Shown: in pieces, positions 16,671 to 25,364 of the stretch
How the letters are laid out: each line of letters starts with the position of its first letter
How positions within the stretch are numbered: the stretch's first letter is position 1
Assembly: GCF_900169065.1 (NCBI RefSeq)
Contig: NZ_FXZB01000003.1
Span: 62,001 to 126,000, forward strand
Source of the DNA: Brevibacterium aurantiacum
GTDB taxonomy: Bacteria > Actinomycetota > Actinomycetes > Actinomycetales > Brevibacteriaceae
Length of the DNA stretch: 64,000 nucleotides
Direction of reading: 5' to 3'
Notes under the pieces: model-generated
Databases searched by the model: none
Told to the model about the DNA's origin: nothing
The model's input: the letters and a program-made list of their open reading frames with translations, nothing else
Program-made: the position numbers and the translations under genes

Positions 16671-17378
16671 ATGCGTGTGGATGCAGAAACTTCAAAGGCG
16701 CAATTGCGGAAGCGCATACGTTCCGAACGTGCGGCCCGAGCTGCGGCGGAGGCCGAATCGTCGGGCGCCGAGTACGTCTCGTCGATCGCCGAATCCGCGT
16801 GGCAGGTGGTCAAGAGCCTGCGACCGGACCTCGATCTCACAGGCTGTTCGATGCTCGCCTACGCCGCCCTGGCGGGCGAGCCCGATCTTGATCCGACCAT
16901 CGACCGGTTCCTCGCCCACGGCGGCACCGTCTACCTACCCGTGGTCACGAGTGTCGGTCACGCACTCATGTTCGGTGCTGTCACCGGCTCCATGTCCACC
17001 CTCGAACCTCGCGGTAAGTGGGGCATCCGTGAACCGTCCCCTTCCCTGACCGCGTCTGCTCTTCTGGCCGCCGAGGTGGCCCCCGACCTGATATTCGTCC
17101 CCGCCCTCGGGTTCGGGCCCGGTGGTGCCCGACTGGGCAACGGCGGCGGATTCTACGACCGTACGTTCGGCCCCCAGGGCGAGGTGCCGCTGTCCGGAGC
17201 GGAGGACGAGGAGCCGCTGGCAGACGGCGCTCGCACTGATGGTGAACGCACTGAGCCTGCCTCTATCTACGGTGTCTGCTTCTCTTCCGAGCTCAACCTC
17301 CCGGGCCTCACCATTGAGCCGTGGGATCTGCAGATCTCCCAAGCCGTCACCGATCACGGCGTCCACACTCTCGACTGA
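16671..17378 (+). CDS. 5-formyltetrahydrofolate cyclo-ligase
   Basis: 235 residues. Converts 5-formyl-THF to 5,10-methenyl-THF with ATP. The N-terminal basic helix (KAQLRKRIRSERAAR) and the phosphate-binding core FVPALGFGPGGARLGNGGGFYDR are diagnostic; the C-terminus ends in the usual strand pattern (ISQAVTDHGV). The segment between the core and the end (residues about 170-200) is longer and more acidic than in most homologues. I prefer ATG 16671; an in-frame GTG at 16653 abuts GGAAGG too closely. Confidence 0.88.
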   Translation: MRVDAETSKAQLRKRIRSERAARAAAEAESSGAEYVSSIAESAWQVVKSLRPDLDLTGCSMLAYAALAGEPDLDPTIDRFLAHGGTVYLPVVTSVGHALMFGAVTGSMSTLEPRGKWGIREPSPSLTASALLAAEVAPDLIFVPALGFGPGGARLGNGGGFYDRTFGPQGEVPLSGAEDEEPLADGARTDGERTEPASIYGVCFSSELNLPGLTIEPWDLQISQAVTDHGVHTLD

Positions 17379-17480
17379 ACCGAGTTCCTTGGAGTCACTG
17401 GCGCGTACGCACTTGTGGATGGGACGACAGCGTTGCGGGCACCTGACCCCGTGCGTTATCAGTGTGCGAGGCCAGTGGAC

Positions 17481-17486
17481 TATAAT
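17481..17486 (+). promoter_or_regulatory. -10 element of the fmdB-like gene
   Basis: A consensus TATAAT 24 bases upstream of the fmdB-like ATG. The best -35 match (TTATCA, 17456-17461) is 19 bases away, so the upstream element is weak. Confidence 0.45.
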
Positions 17487-17510
17487 CTTCTCGTCGAAGA
17501 AAGGTCTCGA

Positions 17511-17846
17511 ATGCCCGTTTACTCCTACGCCTGCAAGAGCTGTGGTCATGCTTTTGATATTCACCAGGATTTCAGCGATGACTCGCTCACGGTCTGCCCC
17601 GAATGTCAGGGACGCCTGAAGAAGGTCTTCGGCACGGTGGGCATCAGCTTCAAAGGCTCAGGCTTCTACGCCACTGACTCCCGCGCGAGCAATTCGAGCA
17701 CAGTGCCCTCCTCTTCGAGCTCGTCGAATTCCGACTCGTCATCGAGTTCTTCGAAGGAATCCTCGAGTTCATCGGATTCGTCCTCAAAGACTTCCAGCTC
17801 CCCGGCCAAGAGTGCCGCGGCAAGCAGCAGCGCCTCTTCCGACTGA
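17511..17846 (+). CDS. FmdB-type zinc-ribbon protein with serine-rich tail
   Basis: 111 residues. The N-terminal half is an FmdB/CxxC regulatory-family zinc ribbon: MPVYSYACKSCGHAFDI supplies the first cysteine pair and VCPECQGRLKKVFG the second. The second half (from about residue 58) is almost only Ser, Lys, Asp and Ala and must be disordered. GAAAGG upstream supports the ATG. Function of the family is poorly defined (possible transcription or DNA-binding role). The order cyclo-ligase, fmdB, SAF protein, mscL is common in Micrococcales. Confidence 0.88.
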   Translation: MPVYSYACKSCGHAFDIHQDFSDDSLTVCPECQGRLKKVFGTVGISFKGSGFYATDSRASNSSTVPSSSSSSNSDSSSSSSKESSSSSDSSSKTSSSPAKSAAASSSASSD

Positions 17847-17973
17847 CTTCACCGCACTTCCCTGTGAACTCTGCGTTCACTAGTGTGCGATTCCCCTGTG
17901 GACACACACCGGCTATCCACATGCCAAATCCGTGCCCTTGGCCTAGGACTGTGAGCACAGCAAAGCTCTGGGC

Positions 17974-18603
17974 ATGGGAATCATTCACCGCATCAGAGCC
18001 GGCATCTCCACCTGGTCGAAGTCCTCACGGGTCAAACCACAGCGCATCATCGCCGCTGTCTGCTTCGCGTGTGCATGCGCGCTCGTGGTGTGGGTGCTCA
18101 CCCCTGATCCGGGTGGGACACCCATCGTCGTCGCCAACCGGAATCTGCCGCCGGGATCGCAGCTGCGAACTCAGGACCTGACCCTTGTCGAATTTCCGGC
18201 ACGACTCGTGCCAGACAAGGCCTTCACCTCGGTCTCGGATGCCGATCACAAACGCACTTCGGCGGGCCTGTCCAAAGGTTCGCCGCTGACACAGTCGGCG
18301 GTCCTTGATCAGCAGGCTCTGCCCGACGGCAGTACGGACCTCCTCATGCCAGTGCGTCTGGCCGACGATGCGTCGGCGGCACTGCTGCAGCCGGGACAGA
18401 GAATCCGCCTGTTCAGCTCCCTGCCCGATGGAGGTTCTGACATCGTCGTGAAGGAAGTGACAATAGCCCGGCTGGTCGACAAAGGCGAAGGCATTTCAGC
18501 AGAATCAGGGCAGCTTGTTTCGGTGATATTGTCCTCGGGTGATGCAGCTCGGATCGCAGAATTCGCCGGGATGCCGATCAGCTTTGCGATTCTTCCGGAC
18601 TGA
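17974..18603 (+). CDS. SAF-domain membrane-anchored protein (CpaB/RcpC-like)
   Basis: 209 residues. A single N-terminal membrane helix (IIAAVCFACACALVVWVL, residues 25-42) is followed by a SAF domain (PIVVANRNLPPGSQLRTQDL) and a CpaB-like continuation (SPLTQSAVLD, RLADDASAALLQPGQRIRLF). In pilus loci CpaB is an assembly protein, but no tad pilus genes are nearby; stand-alone copies between fmdB and mscL are usual in this group. Role unknown. Confidence 0.75.
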   Translation: MGIIHRIRAGISTWSKSSRVKPQRIIAAVCFACACALVVWVLTPDPGGTPIVVANRNLPPGSQLRTQDLTLVEFPARLVPDKAFTSVSDADHKRTSAGLSKGSPLTQSAVLDQQALPDGSTDLLMPVRLADDASAALLQPGQRIRLFSSLPDGGSDIVVKEVTIARLVDKGEGISAESGQLVSVILSSGDAARIAEFAGMPISFAILPD

Positions 18604-18820
18604 TTCTCTGGTGGGTCCCTGATGGCCCATCAATGACTTCTCGATGACGCGGGACTGACGTCGCAATGCCGGTTAGAGCCGTATTCGCCGGGATCTTTCG
18701 CGTCAGAATAGCGTGCATGTCTTCGGCGTGTAGACGAGTTACCTGTGTGTATCATGTAACGGTAATAGAAGATTTTCACATCGCATTATTGTTTACAAAT
18801 ACGCCGAAAGGGTGCCTCTA

Positions 18821-19297
18821 ATGCTTAAAGGATTCAGAGACTTCATTCTCCAGGGGAATGTCGTCGAACTCGCAACTGCGGTGATCATCGGCGGCGCCTT
18901 CACAGCAATCGTGACGGCCTTCTCCGACAAGATCATCAACCCGCTCATCGCCGCTGTCGGCGGTGCGGAAGGACCTGCTCTGTCCTTCCAGATCAAGGAG
19001 AACGTCCCCGAGACGACCATTGATCTGGGCGCCGTGATCACAGCAGCGATCAACTTCCTGATCGTCGCCGCCATCGTCTACTTCATCATCATCGTCCCGA
19101 TGAACAAGCTCAACGAACTGCGCAAGCGCGGAGCACCCGAGGAAGAAGTTCCTCCGACCACCGAGGACCTCCTCGGCGACATCCGCGAAATCCTCCGGAC
19201 TCAGGCGGCCACCACCGCCGGTGGCCCGGGCGAAGGCCCTGCCAGCACGGCCGGCCCGTTCGACGACACCGAGTCGACCGAGCCCCCGCGCCACTGA
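18821..19297 (+). CDS. mscL: Large-conductance mechanosensitive channel
   Basis: 158 residues. MLKGFRDFILQGNVVELATA is the amphipathic N-terminal helix and start of TM1; AVIIGGAFTAIVTAFSDKII completes the gate helix, and NFLIVAAIVYFIIIVPMN is TM2. The C-terminal helix contains the charged cluster before a Gly/Pro/Thr-rich tail. Opens under membrane tension to release solutes on osmotic downshock. ATG 18821 has AAAGGGTG eight bases upstream. The upstream gap (18604-18820) contains a GTTAC-N12-GTAAC dyad near 18738-18760 of unknown meaning. Confidence 0.95.
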   Translation: MLKGFRDFILQGNVVELATAVIIGGAFTAIVTAFSDKIINPLIAAVGGAEGPALSFQIKENVPETTIDLGAVITAAINFLIVAAIVYFIIIVPMNKLNELRKRGAPEEEVPPTTEDLLGDIREILRTQAATTAGGPGEGPASTAGPFDDTESTEPPRH

Positions 19298-19312
19298 TTC
19301 GCACAAGCGTCA

Positions 19313-19349
19313 CGAAGGCCCGTTTCCCCCGTGGGGAAGCGGGCCTTCG
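19313..19349 (+). terminator. Terminator after mscL
   Basis: A 17-bp stem (one G-T pair) with a 3-base loop: CGAAGGCCCG at 19313-19322 pairs with CGGGCCTTCG at 19340-19349, continued inward by C/G runs. No strong T-run follows. It lies 15 bases after the mscL stop. Confidence 0.75.
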
Positions 19350-19436
19350 TCATGGTCGGGCGCAGTAGTTCAGGTCCCTCAGCCGCTCACTTCTCGAAGT
19401 GGGCACGCCTCAAGGTGGGCGCACACTGCCGCCGGA

Positions 19437-19616
19437 TCACCAGTGCGGAGGTTTCTGCGATCTGTAGTAGTCGGCGCTGAAGCCTCCGGCCTCGGTCTCG
19501 GCTTCATTGCGCAGCGTGGCCCGGTACTTGCGCAGCACTGCCTCAAGACGGGCTTCCTTCTGCTCAGCGGTTTCGTGCTCGCCCTCGGATGGTGTCTCGA
19601 GGTCGTCGTCACTCAT
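19437..19616 (-). CDS. Small acidic hypothetical protein
   Basis: 59 residues, helical and charged (TAEQKEARLEAVLRKYRATL in the middle), ending in SADYYRSQKPPHW. Its ATG at 19616 lies inside the end of the preceding large gene (8-base overlap), so it is translationally coupled to it and may be a partner. I do not recognise a family. Confidence 0.6.
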   Translation of the reverse strand: MSDDDLETPSEGEHETAEQKEARLEAVLRKYRATLRNEAETEAGGFSADYYRSQKPPHW

Positions 19617-22600
19617 CTCGCAGTGAGTCATCCTCGCGCGGCTCGACATCGGCCGCACGCGGACGCTTCCTCTCCGCATCCTGGTCACGAGTCGGCGTCG
19701 TGTGCGCATCGGCGGTGGGCTCGGAAGATTCCAGCGGGCTTGTCGTCGTGTCTGCGGACGCATCCTCGGTGTCTGCGGGCGCCTGGGTCCTGTCTCCGAG
19801 GGCATCCCGTTCGACGGGGCCGGGCACCTGATCGTTGCTTGCGGTCTCGATCAGACCGGCCTGACGCAGCTCATCGGCCCGGATCTTTCCCGTGTCGAAG
19901 GTGGGCACGACCTCGTCCTCCATGGGACTGTGCTGCTGAGATTCGGGCACCAGCACCTCGGCGCCGGTGACTCGCTTGGCCTGTGTATGCCGTTGACGGT
20001 AACGGTCAACGGCGGCCTGGAGCTGGGAGTCACCGCGGGTGGAGCTGCCTTTCTGCGCCAGTGCCGTGCGGAGCAGATCCTTGATCTCCCCGTCACCGCG
20101 GACGACGGAATCGGACTGAACCCAGTCGATCATTGCGTCAAGGCCGGAGTCCGAATACTTGTGCATGGGCAGGCCCGGCACCAGTTTGGGTCGGCTGCCG
20201 GTACGGCCGACGACCACGGAGGCCGCACGTGCCGCGTTGAGGACGGCCTGCGGGCTCATCTTCTCCACCGTGGACTTCCACGCACCGAAGATCTTCTCAG
20301 TCTCCGTCTGCGGATCGACGAAGGCATCGGTGGACCACACGCGCATGAACTTCCACCCGCGACGGGCCAGCTGCTCGGGCACGACGCGATCGCGCTGGCG
20401 CAGGCTTCGGACCGAAGCGTATTCGGGCCCGTCTCCGGCGACGGCGATGATCATGCCGTGTTCGTCCTCGGTCGAGTTCGCCACGGCCAGATCGATGCCG
20501 TTGTAATGTTCGTGAGCGACCACGCCGAGCTGCAGCAGACGGTCGGCGATGTCGTTGAAGAGAGGGTCGTAGATCTCACCGTGTGGCCCCGGCTGCCTCA
20601 TGCCTCCGGCGGCGACCTCGTCGAGGATCCGTGGGAGCAGGACCGCTCCCCCGGTGAGCCGGTGCGTCTCGAAGTCATCGGATTCGATGCTCGAGACCAC
20701 GGTGAGACGTTTGCGTGCCCGGGTCATCGTCGCTGCGAGGATCCGTTCGCCGTCGGGACCCGAGAGTGCCCCGAAGTCGTGGATGACTCGGCCGTGGACG
20801 GTCCGTCCGTAGCCGAAGGTGAAGATCACGGCGTCGCGGGACATGCCCTGGACTCGCTCGGCATCGGTGACGACGAAGGGTTCTTTGCTCGAATCGTTGA
20901 AGAATGCCGCCACGTAGGGCAGGTCCTTCATGGCCCGGGAGATCGCGGTGGCCACGCGCTGGGCTTGATGTGCGGTGAGCGCGACGACGGCCAAGGACTC
21001 GCGGGATCGGTTGCGTGCGTGTCTGAGCACGAGCTCGACGACCCGTTTGACCTCGGCATCGGGGCTCTCGACACGGCCGGTGCCGATATCGGTTGGGCCT
21101 CTGCCGTCAGCGACATAGGAGAATTCGAGCCCGGTGCCCTCGCCTGTGTGGGCGGTCGGCATCGTCGTGATCGTCGAATCGTAGAAGTGCCGGTTCGCCA
21201 GATCGATGAGTCCGACCGGTGACTGCCGGTAGGAGTTCGACAGTTCCATACGAGGCAGGAACTCGCCGAGGCGCTCCTGGACTGAGCTCGGATGATTCCC
21301 ATCGTCCATGCCCCAGCGATCGACCGCGATTGAGAACGGGCGCGGTCCGAGCAGGCGGGAGTCGCCCAGGGATATGACCTGTCGGGCGCGGGTGATGGCC
21401 GGGACCACGTCGGGGACCGACAGACGTCCGGCATCGGCGATGACCACGGCATCGAAGAGCGGCAGTGCGGAGAAGAGCTCAGGCACGGTGTAGGGGCTGG
21501 CCATCCAGACCGGTGCCAGAGTGGTGAGCAGTTCTGGGGCCCGCGTCGACATGGTCTGCACCGAGGTGTGCGGGGACAGCAGCTCCTGCTTGATGACACC
21601 AGCGGAGATCGGGTCGTTGTCGATTCCCCGCTTCCATGCCTGTGCATGGTTGTAACGCAGGCGACCAGCGCCCGCTGCGACGAAGGCACGGTCGTTTTCA
21701 CGGAAGCCTTCGGCCACCTGATGCAGTTCGGCACCGTCGTGGCGGCCCACCTGTGGATCTTCACTGGCCATCCGCTGCAGAACCGATGCCCAGTAGGCTA
21801 GGTCGAACTCAGGTCCGACCAAGGTGGTGTCGACCTTGCGACGACGCAGATCCGTGAGCAGATCAGACAGTCCCTCGTCGGTCAGCTCACGCTGGAGTCG
21901 GGACCGCTCCGGCAGTTCGGCCAGATTCTCCGAGTCACGACCCATGGCTTCGGTGCGTGCCTGCAGCTCCTCGATGAGCATGAGGCCCAGGTCGCCGCCG
22001 TCGGGGGTGGTCTCCAAAATCGGTGCGATCTTGGCAACGTCGGCCTCAACGGTCTGCAGGATCGCATCGGCCTCGAGGACGCCGCGCGGGATCTGCGGAC
22101 GACCGTCGTGGCCAGCCAGATCCTCAAGCACGATGCGCTGGGAACGGACGTCGATCAGCGCCGCGTGCAGGTCGGAGACGTCAGCGCCTGGACGGAGGAA
22201 CTCGTTCGCGGCCTTCTTCTGACGCTTGCGCTGGAGCATGCCCATCTCCACGCCGGCCTCGGCGCGGTATTCTGAGCTGCCTGTTGCTGCGATGAGATCA
22301 TCGAGGCGGTGGTCGTAGATGTCGGGGGCGAAGTTATCGAGGGTCGTGCGCACCCGCAGAAGCACCTTGATGGCGCGTGACCAGTCATTGAGGTTGCGGC
22401 GCGGGTTCAGTTTGGCCTTGGACAGGACCGGTTCGACAGACTTGACCAGGTCGGGAATGGTCCGACCGAGACGTTCGGCAACAGTGCGCGCAGCTTCGGC
22501 CTCTTCGACAGATTTGAGGTCGGCACCGAACCAGACGGTGTCCTCGACGTCGAGGGTGAAGGCACCCAGTGACGCCAGTTCGCTGAGCTTTCCGCGCAGC

Positions 22601-24783
22601 GCATCGCGACGGTCATCGCTGGCGCCGAGAAGGTCCTCACCGAACCGGACAGGAGTCTGAGGAGAATCCTCGCCGGAGGTCAGTTCCGCCAGATGCTGCA
22701 TCGTCTCGTAGACCGACACGTCCCAGGGCTCACGACGACGATGCAGTGAGGACACGTGCTCGTTGAGCGTCTCGCGCTGTTCGTTGAGTTCGTTGAGCAG
22801 ACCGGACAGGTCCGGGCGCTCGGCTCTCTCGGCCGAACCGATGAGGCCGACGAGCTGCTTCCTGATCGCACCGGTGCCCTGACGGGTGTCGACGGCGAAT
22901 TCAGAGAGCCCGACCTCACCGAGGCGGGAGGAGAAGTCGTCGAGAGCATCGGCGGTCTGCGCCAGGAAGAGCACGCTCTTGCCGGTGTGGGCCAGGGTTG
23001 TGGCGACCGCGACGGCGACCTGTGTGGCACCGGTCCCGGGAGGGGTGTCAACGACGACGGACTGTCCGGAGACTGCGGCGTCGACGACGGCCTGCTGATC
23101 ACCGTCGACGTCGATGACGAGGAACTCTTCCTGAGGTTTGCGATCAGGAAGTGGTGTGACGGGCTCCTTGAGTGCAGCCGGAACGACCTCGTCCTCGTCG
23201 GAGTCAGGTGTCTCTGTACCTGCGGCTGCGTCCTTGTCCAGGCCGGATGCAGTGGCAGCGACCGGCGGCTTGGTGCCTGATTTCTCGGCATCTGCAGTGT
23301 CGGCATCGACGGTCGGTTCGGACTTCGCAGTTCCGGTTTTGGCGACATCCTCACGTCCGGAAGCTGTAGGCCCGTGAGCGGTCGCGGAGGCAGCTTCTTT
23401 GCCCTGTGCTGCGGCAGACTCAGGTTTCTTGGCCGTGCCTTTGTTCTCGGCCGTGCTCTTGCTTGTGCCCAGGTCTGAGGGGGTGCCGGAATCGCTCTCA
23501 GCAGCCTTCGCCGAAGCCTGTTCGTTCGCAGTCTTCTCAGCAGTTGAGCTGGTGGAGGCCGACGGTGTTTTGTCGGATTCGCTGCGGCTCGCCTCGGAGC
23601 CGACGGCAGTCGACGTGTCATCGGCGATTGCCACAGTGTCGTCAGCAGGTGTGGCGCCAGCAGACGTGGTGTCGGCAGGTGTGGCGCTGGCAGATTTAGT
23701 GTCGCCCGAGGCAACGTCGTCAGCGGAGGTGGTGTCTTCCGGCTTAGCGTCGCCCGACTTGGTATCGACTGGCTGAGTGACGCCAGGCTTGGCGTCCTTC
23801 GGTGCCGCAGCCGCAGATGCGGAGGAGCCTGAAGTCTCACCCGCAGTCGCGGTTCCGGTTCGATCCGCTGCAGCCCCTGGCAGGGAGCCGTCCGTGATCG
23901 GAACCGTGGGTTGTGAGAACTCATCGTCGTCGGCAGTCGCCGGATCATGCTCAGATGAAGCCTGAGTGTTTCGACTACCCTGCTCGTCGGAGACGGCAGC
24001 GTCGCTCTGACGGGTGCCATGCTGGCGTGGGGTCGGTGAGTAGGACGGGCCGCCCAGTGCGCCGCGCACCTCTTCGTCCCCGGCGAGGGCGCGGAGGATC
24101 GGGTGCTGAGTGGGCAGATAGTCGGTGGTGAATGGGCTCGCAATGTTGGCGAACGTCGACACCACGAAGCGGTGGTTGATGCGCAGACCGGGCACGGACT
24201 GCGCAAGGTCACGGAGGCGATCAAGCGCAGGACCCGGATCGAAGCCGTGTGGTCCGCCCGTGGCATCGACCCATTCGTCAACGGGTACCTCGAGGTCGTA
24301 GACCTCAGACAGGTGCTGGACCAAGGCGGGGTTGATCATGATCCCGTCGCCGAGCACGATTTCGAAGTCCTCGACGCGGGAACCGCGGGGAACGAGCGTG
24401 ACATGACGCATCACGATCGGTGCGTTGAACTTGTACGTGGAGTCCTTCTCCGTCCACGAGGCGAAGCCGATCGCCAGGTGTGCGGCCTGAATTCCGCGTT
24501 CGTTATCGAGCTGCTCGGCCTTCGATCGGATCGATTTCGCACGGCGGCGTGCGTCGGCGAGGACTTCGTGGTCACGAACCAGGCTGGAGAGTCGCGTGGC
24601 GCGACCGGCCAGGAGCTGGGCTAGCCCAGAGGGATGTGCTCCGGAGAGATCGATGCTGCCATCACGCGAGTCCCGGAAATGGAGCATGGTGTCGCGACCG
24701 CCCAGATGGGCAGCCTGCTGTTTCCACTCGGCGTAGACATCGTCGAGTTCTGGGAACTGATCGTCAACAACGGAATCTGGCAC
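19609..24783 (-). CDS. Very large superfamily-1 helicase-like protein with degenerate ATPase motifs
   Basis: 1,724 residues. Residues 1-260 resemble the DUF4011-type N-terminal region of actinobacterial helicase-like proteins. Residues 265-545 are a low-complexity Ala/Thr/Ser/Asp/Lys linker with repeats of DTKSGDAKPED type. The helicase part follows: motif I reads TPPGTGATQ (residues about 578-587) where GPPGTGKT is expected, motif II VIADAG (about 1113) instead of DEA, motif III LGDSRLLGP without the glutamine, and VQGMSRD without the usual glutamate. SNSYRQSP and TMTRARKRLTVVSS (about 1356) are intact. A Vsr/DUF559-like nuclease fold follows (about 1425-1490: HYNGIDLAVAN, RRGWKFMRVWSTD) and also seems to lack an acidic residue (IIAVAGDG). 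ATP hydrolysis looks unlikely. GTG start with AGGG upstream. Confidence 0.75.
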   Translation of the reverse strand: MPDSVVDDQFPELDDVYAEWKQQAAHLGGRDTMLHFRDSRDGSIDLSGAHPSGLAQLLAGRATRLSSLVRDHEVLADARRRAKSIRSKAEQLDNERGIQAAHLAIGFASWTEKDSTYKFNAPIVMRHVTLVPRGSRVEDFEIVLGDGIMINPALVQHLSEVYDLEVPVDEWVDATGGPHGFDPGPALDRLRDLAQSVPGLRINHRFVVSTFANIASPFTTDYLPTQHPILRALAGDEEVRGALGGPSYSPTPRQHGTRQSDAAVSDEQGSRNTQASSEHDPATADDDEFSQPTVPITDGSLPGAAADRTGTATAGETSGSSASAAAAPKDAKPGVTQPVDTKSGDAKPEDTTSADDVASGDTKSASATPADTTSAGATPADDTVAIADDTSTAVGSEASRSESDKTPSASTSSTAEKTANEQASAKAAESDSGTPSDLGTSKSTAENKGTAKKPESAAAQGKEAASATAHGPTASGREDVAKTGTAKSEPTVDADTADAEKSGTKPPVAATASGLDKDAAAGTETPDSDEDEVVPAALKEPVTPLPDRKPQEEFLVIDVDGDQQAVVDAAVSGQSVVVDTPPGTGATQVAVAVATTLAHTGKSVLFLAQTADALDDFSSRLGEVGLSEFAVDTRQGTGAIRKQLVGLIGSAERAERPDLSGLLNELNEQRETLNEHVSSLHRRREPWDVSVYETMQHLAELTSGEDSPQTPVRFGEDLLGASDDRRDALRGKLSELASLGAFTLDVEDTVWFGADLKSVEEAEAARTVAERLGRTIPDLVKSVEPVLSKAKLNPRRNLNDWSRAIKVLLRVRTTLDNFAPDIYDHRLDDLIAATGSSEYRAEAGVEMGMLQRKRQKKAANEFLRPGADVSDLHAALIDVRSQRIVLEDLAGHDGRPQIPRGVLEADAILQTVEADVAKIAPILETTPDGGDLGLMLIEELQARTEAMGRDSENLAELPERSRLQRELTDEGLSDLLTDLRRRKVDTTLVGPEFDLAYWASVLQRMASEDPQVGRHDGAELHQVAEGFRENDRAFVAAGAGRLRYNHAQAWKRGIDNDPISAGVIKQELLSPHTSVQTMSTRAPELLTTLAPVWMASPYTVPELFSALPLFDAVVIADAGRLSVPDVVPAITRARQVISLGDSRLLGPRPFSIAVDRWGMDDGNHPSSVQERLGEFLPRMELSNSYRQSPVGLIDLANRHFYDSTITTMPTAHTGEGTGLEFSYVADGRGPTDIGTGRVESPDAEVKRVVELVLRHARNRSRESLAVVALTAHQAQRVATAISRAMKDLPYVAAFFNDSSKEPFVVTDAERVQGMSRDAVIFTFGYGRTVHGRVIHDFGALSGPDGERILAATMTRARKRLTVVSSIESDDFETHRLTGGAVLLPRILDEVAAGGMRQPGPHGEIYDPLFNDIADRLLQLGVVAHEHYNGIDLAVANSTEDEHGMIIAVAGDGPEYASVRSLRQRDRVVPEQLARRGWKFMRVWSTDAFVDPQTETEKIFGAWKSTVEKMSPQAVLNAARAASVVVGRTGSRPKLVPGLPMHKYSDSGLDAMIDWVQSDSVVRGDGEIKDLLRTALAQKGSSTRGDSQLQAAVDRYRQRHTQAKRVTGAEVLVPESQQHSPMEDEVVPTFDTGKIRADELRQAGLIETASNDQVPGPVERDALGDRTQAPADTEDASADTTTSPLESSEPTADAHTTPTRDQDAERKRPRAADVEPREDDSLRDE

Positions 24784-24890
24784 ACTTCGACCCTAACGAG
24801 AAACTACACATAATAGGTGCTGGCACACCGTGAAACATCCAGGTTTCTTCTACGCTACACTTGGTGGTCGTGGTTGAAGAAGGCCACATC

Positions 24891-24966
24891 GCCCCCGTAG
24901 CTCAGGGGATAGAGCACCGCTCTCCTAAAGCGGGTGCCGGCAGTTCGAATCTGCCCGGGGGCGCCA
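24891..24966 (+). tRNA. tRNA-Arg (anticodon CCU)
   Basis: Complete cloverleaf. Acceptor GCCCCCG (24891-24897) pairs with CGGGGGC (24956-24962); the D arm is GCTC/GAGC; anticodon stem CCGCT/AGCGG encloses loop CTCCTAA with anticodon CCT; the T arm is GGCAG-TTCGAAT-CTGCC. The discriminator is G and CCA is encoded (24964-24966). Decodes AGG. tRNA-Arg(CCU) genes are frequent integration sites; I found no repeated 3' end downstream within the window. Confidence 0.97.
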
Positions 24967-25364
24967 TCACCACTGCGGATCAGGCCGATTCTCGGCCGCA
25001 TACCCGCCTTCGATCGCCGCACATTGCGCACCTGCACTCAGGCCCATCGCATGGCATGGTCAATCTGCTTCATCGCATCGCATTCCCGGACCCGCCGCGG
25101 CAATCACCCTCACTCATCTGCGCCTGGTAATCGACGATACGGCGATGCCCGCGTGCGCCGTCGCATGTCCGAGTACACCCCTGAACTGCAACGACAATGG
25201 CCACCGGCACCCGAATGCCGAGAACATCGTCAACTCAACAAGACAATAATCCTTGCTGCGTCTATGCTGTCCAGGTGGGAGCGAGCGACGGCAAACCGCC
25301 TTGTGCCAAACCACGCGGAGTCGAAGGCCGATACCACGTGGCGCACCCCAGGAAGGACCAGAAC
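24967..25364. other. Intergenic stretch between tRNA-Arg and the surface-protein gene
   Basis: About 400 bases with no gene I can support; open frames here lack family-like sequence and ribosome sites. A TATGCT at 25263-25268 could be a -10 element for the surface-protein gene. No tRNA-end repeat, transposase remnant or clear hairpin is visible. Confidence 0.4.

Noticed and set aside
17456-17461. TTATCA as -35 of the fmdB promoter
   Set aside because: The 19-base spacing is too long for confidence; only the -10 is reported.
22680-24281. 533-codon minus-strand open frame inside the large helicase-like gene
   Set aside because: Alternate frame of the same strand; Pro/Arg/Ser-rich shadow without domain character.
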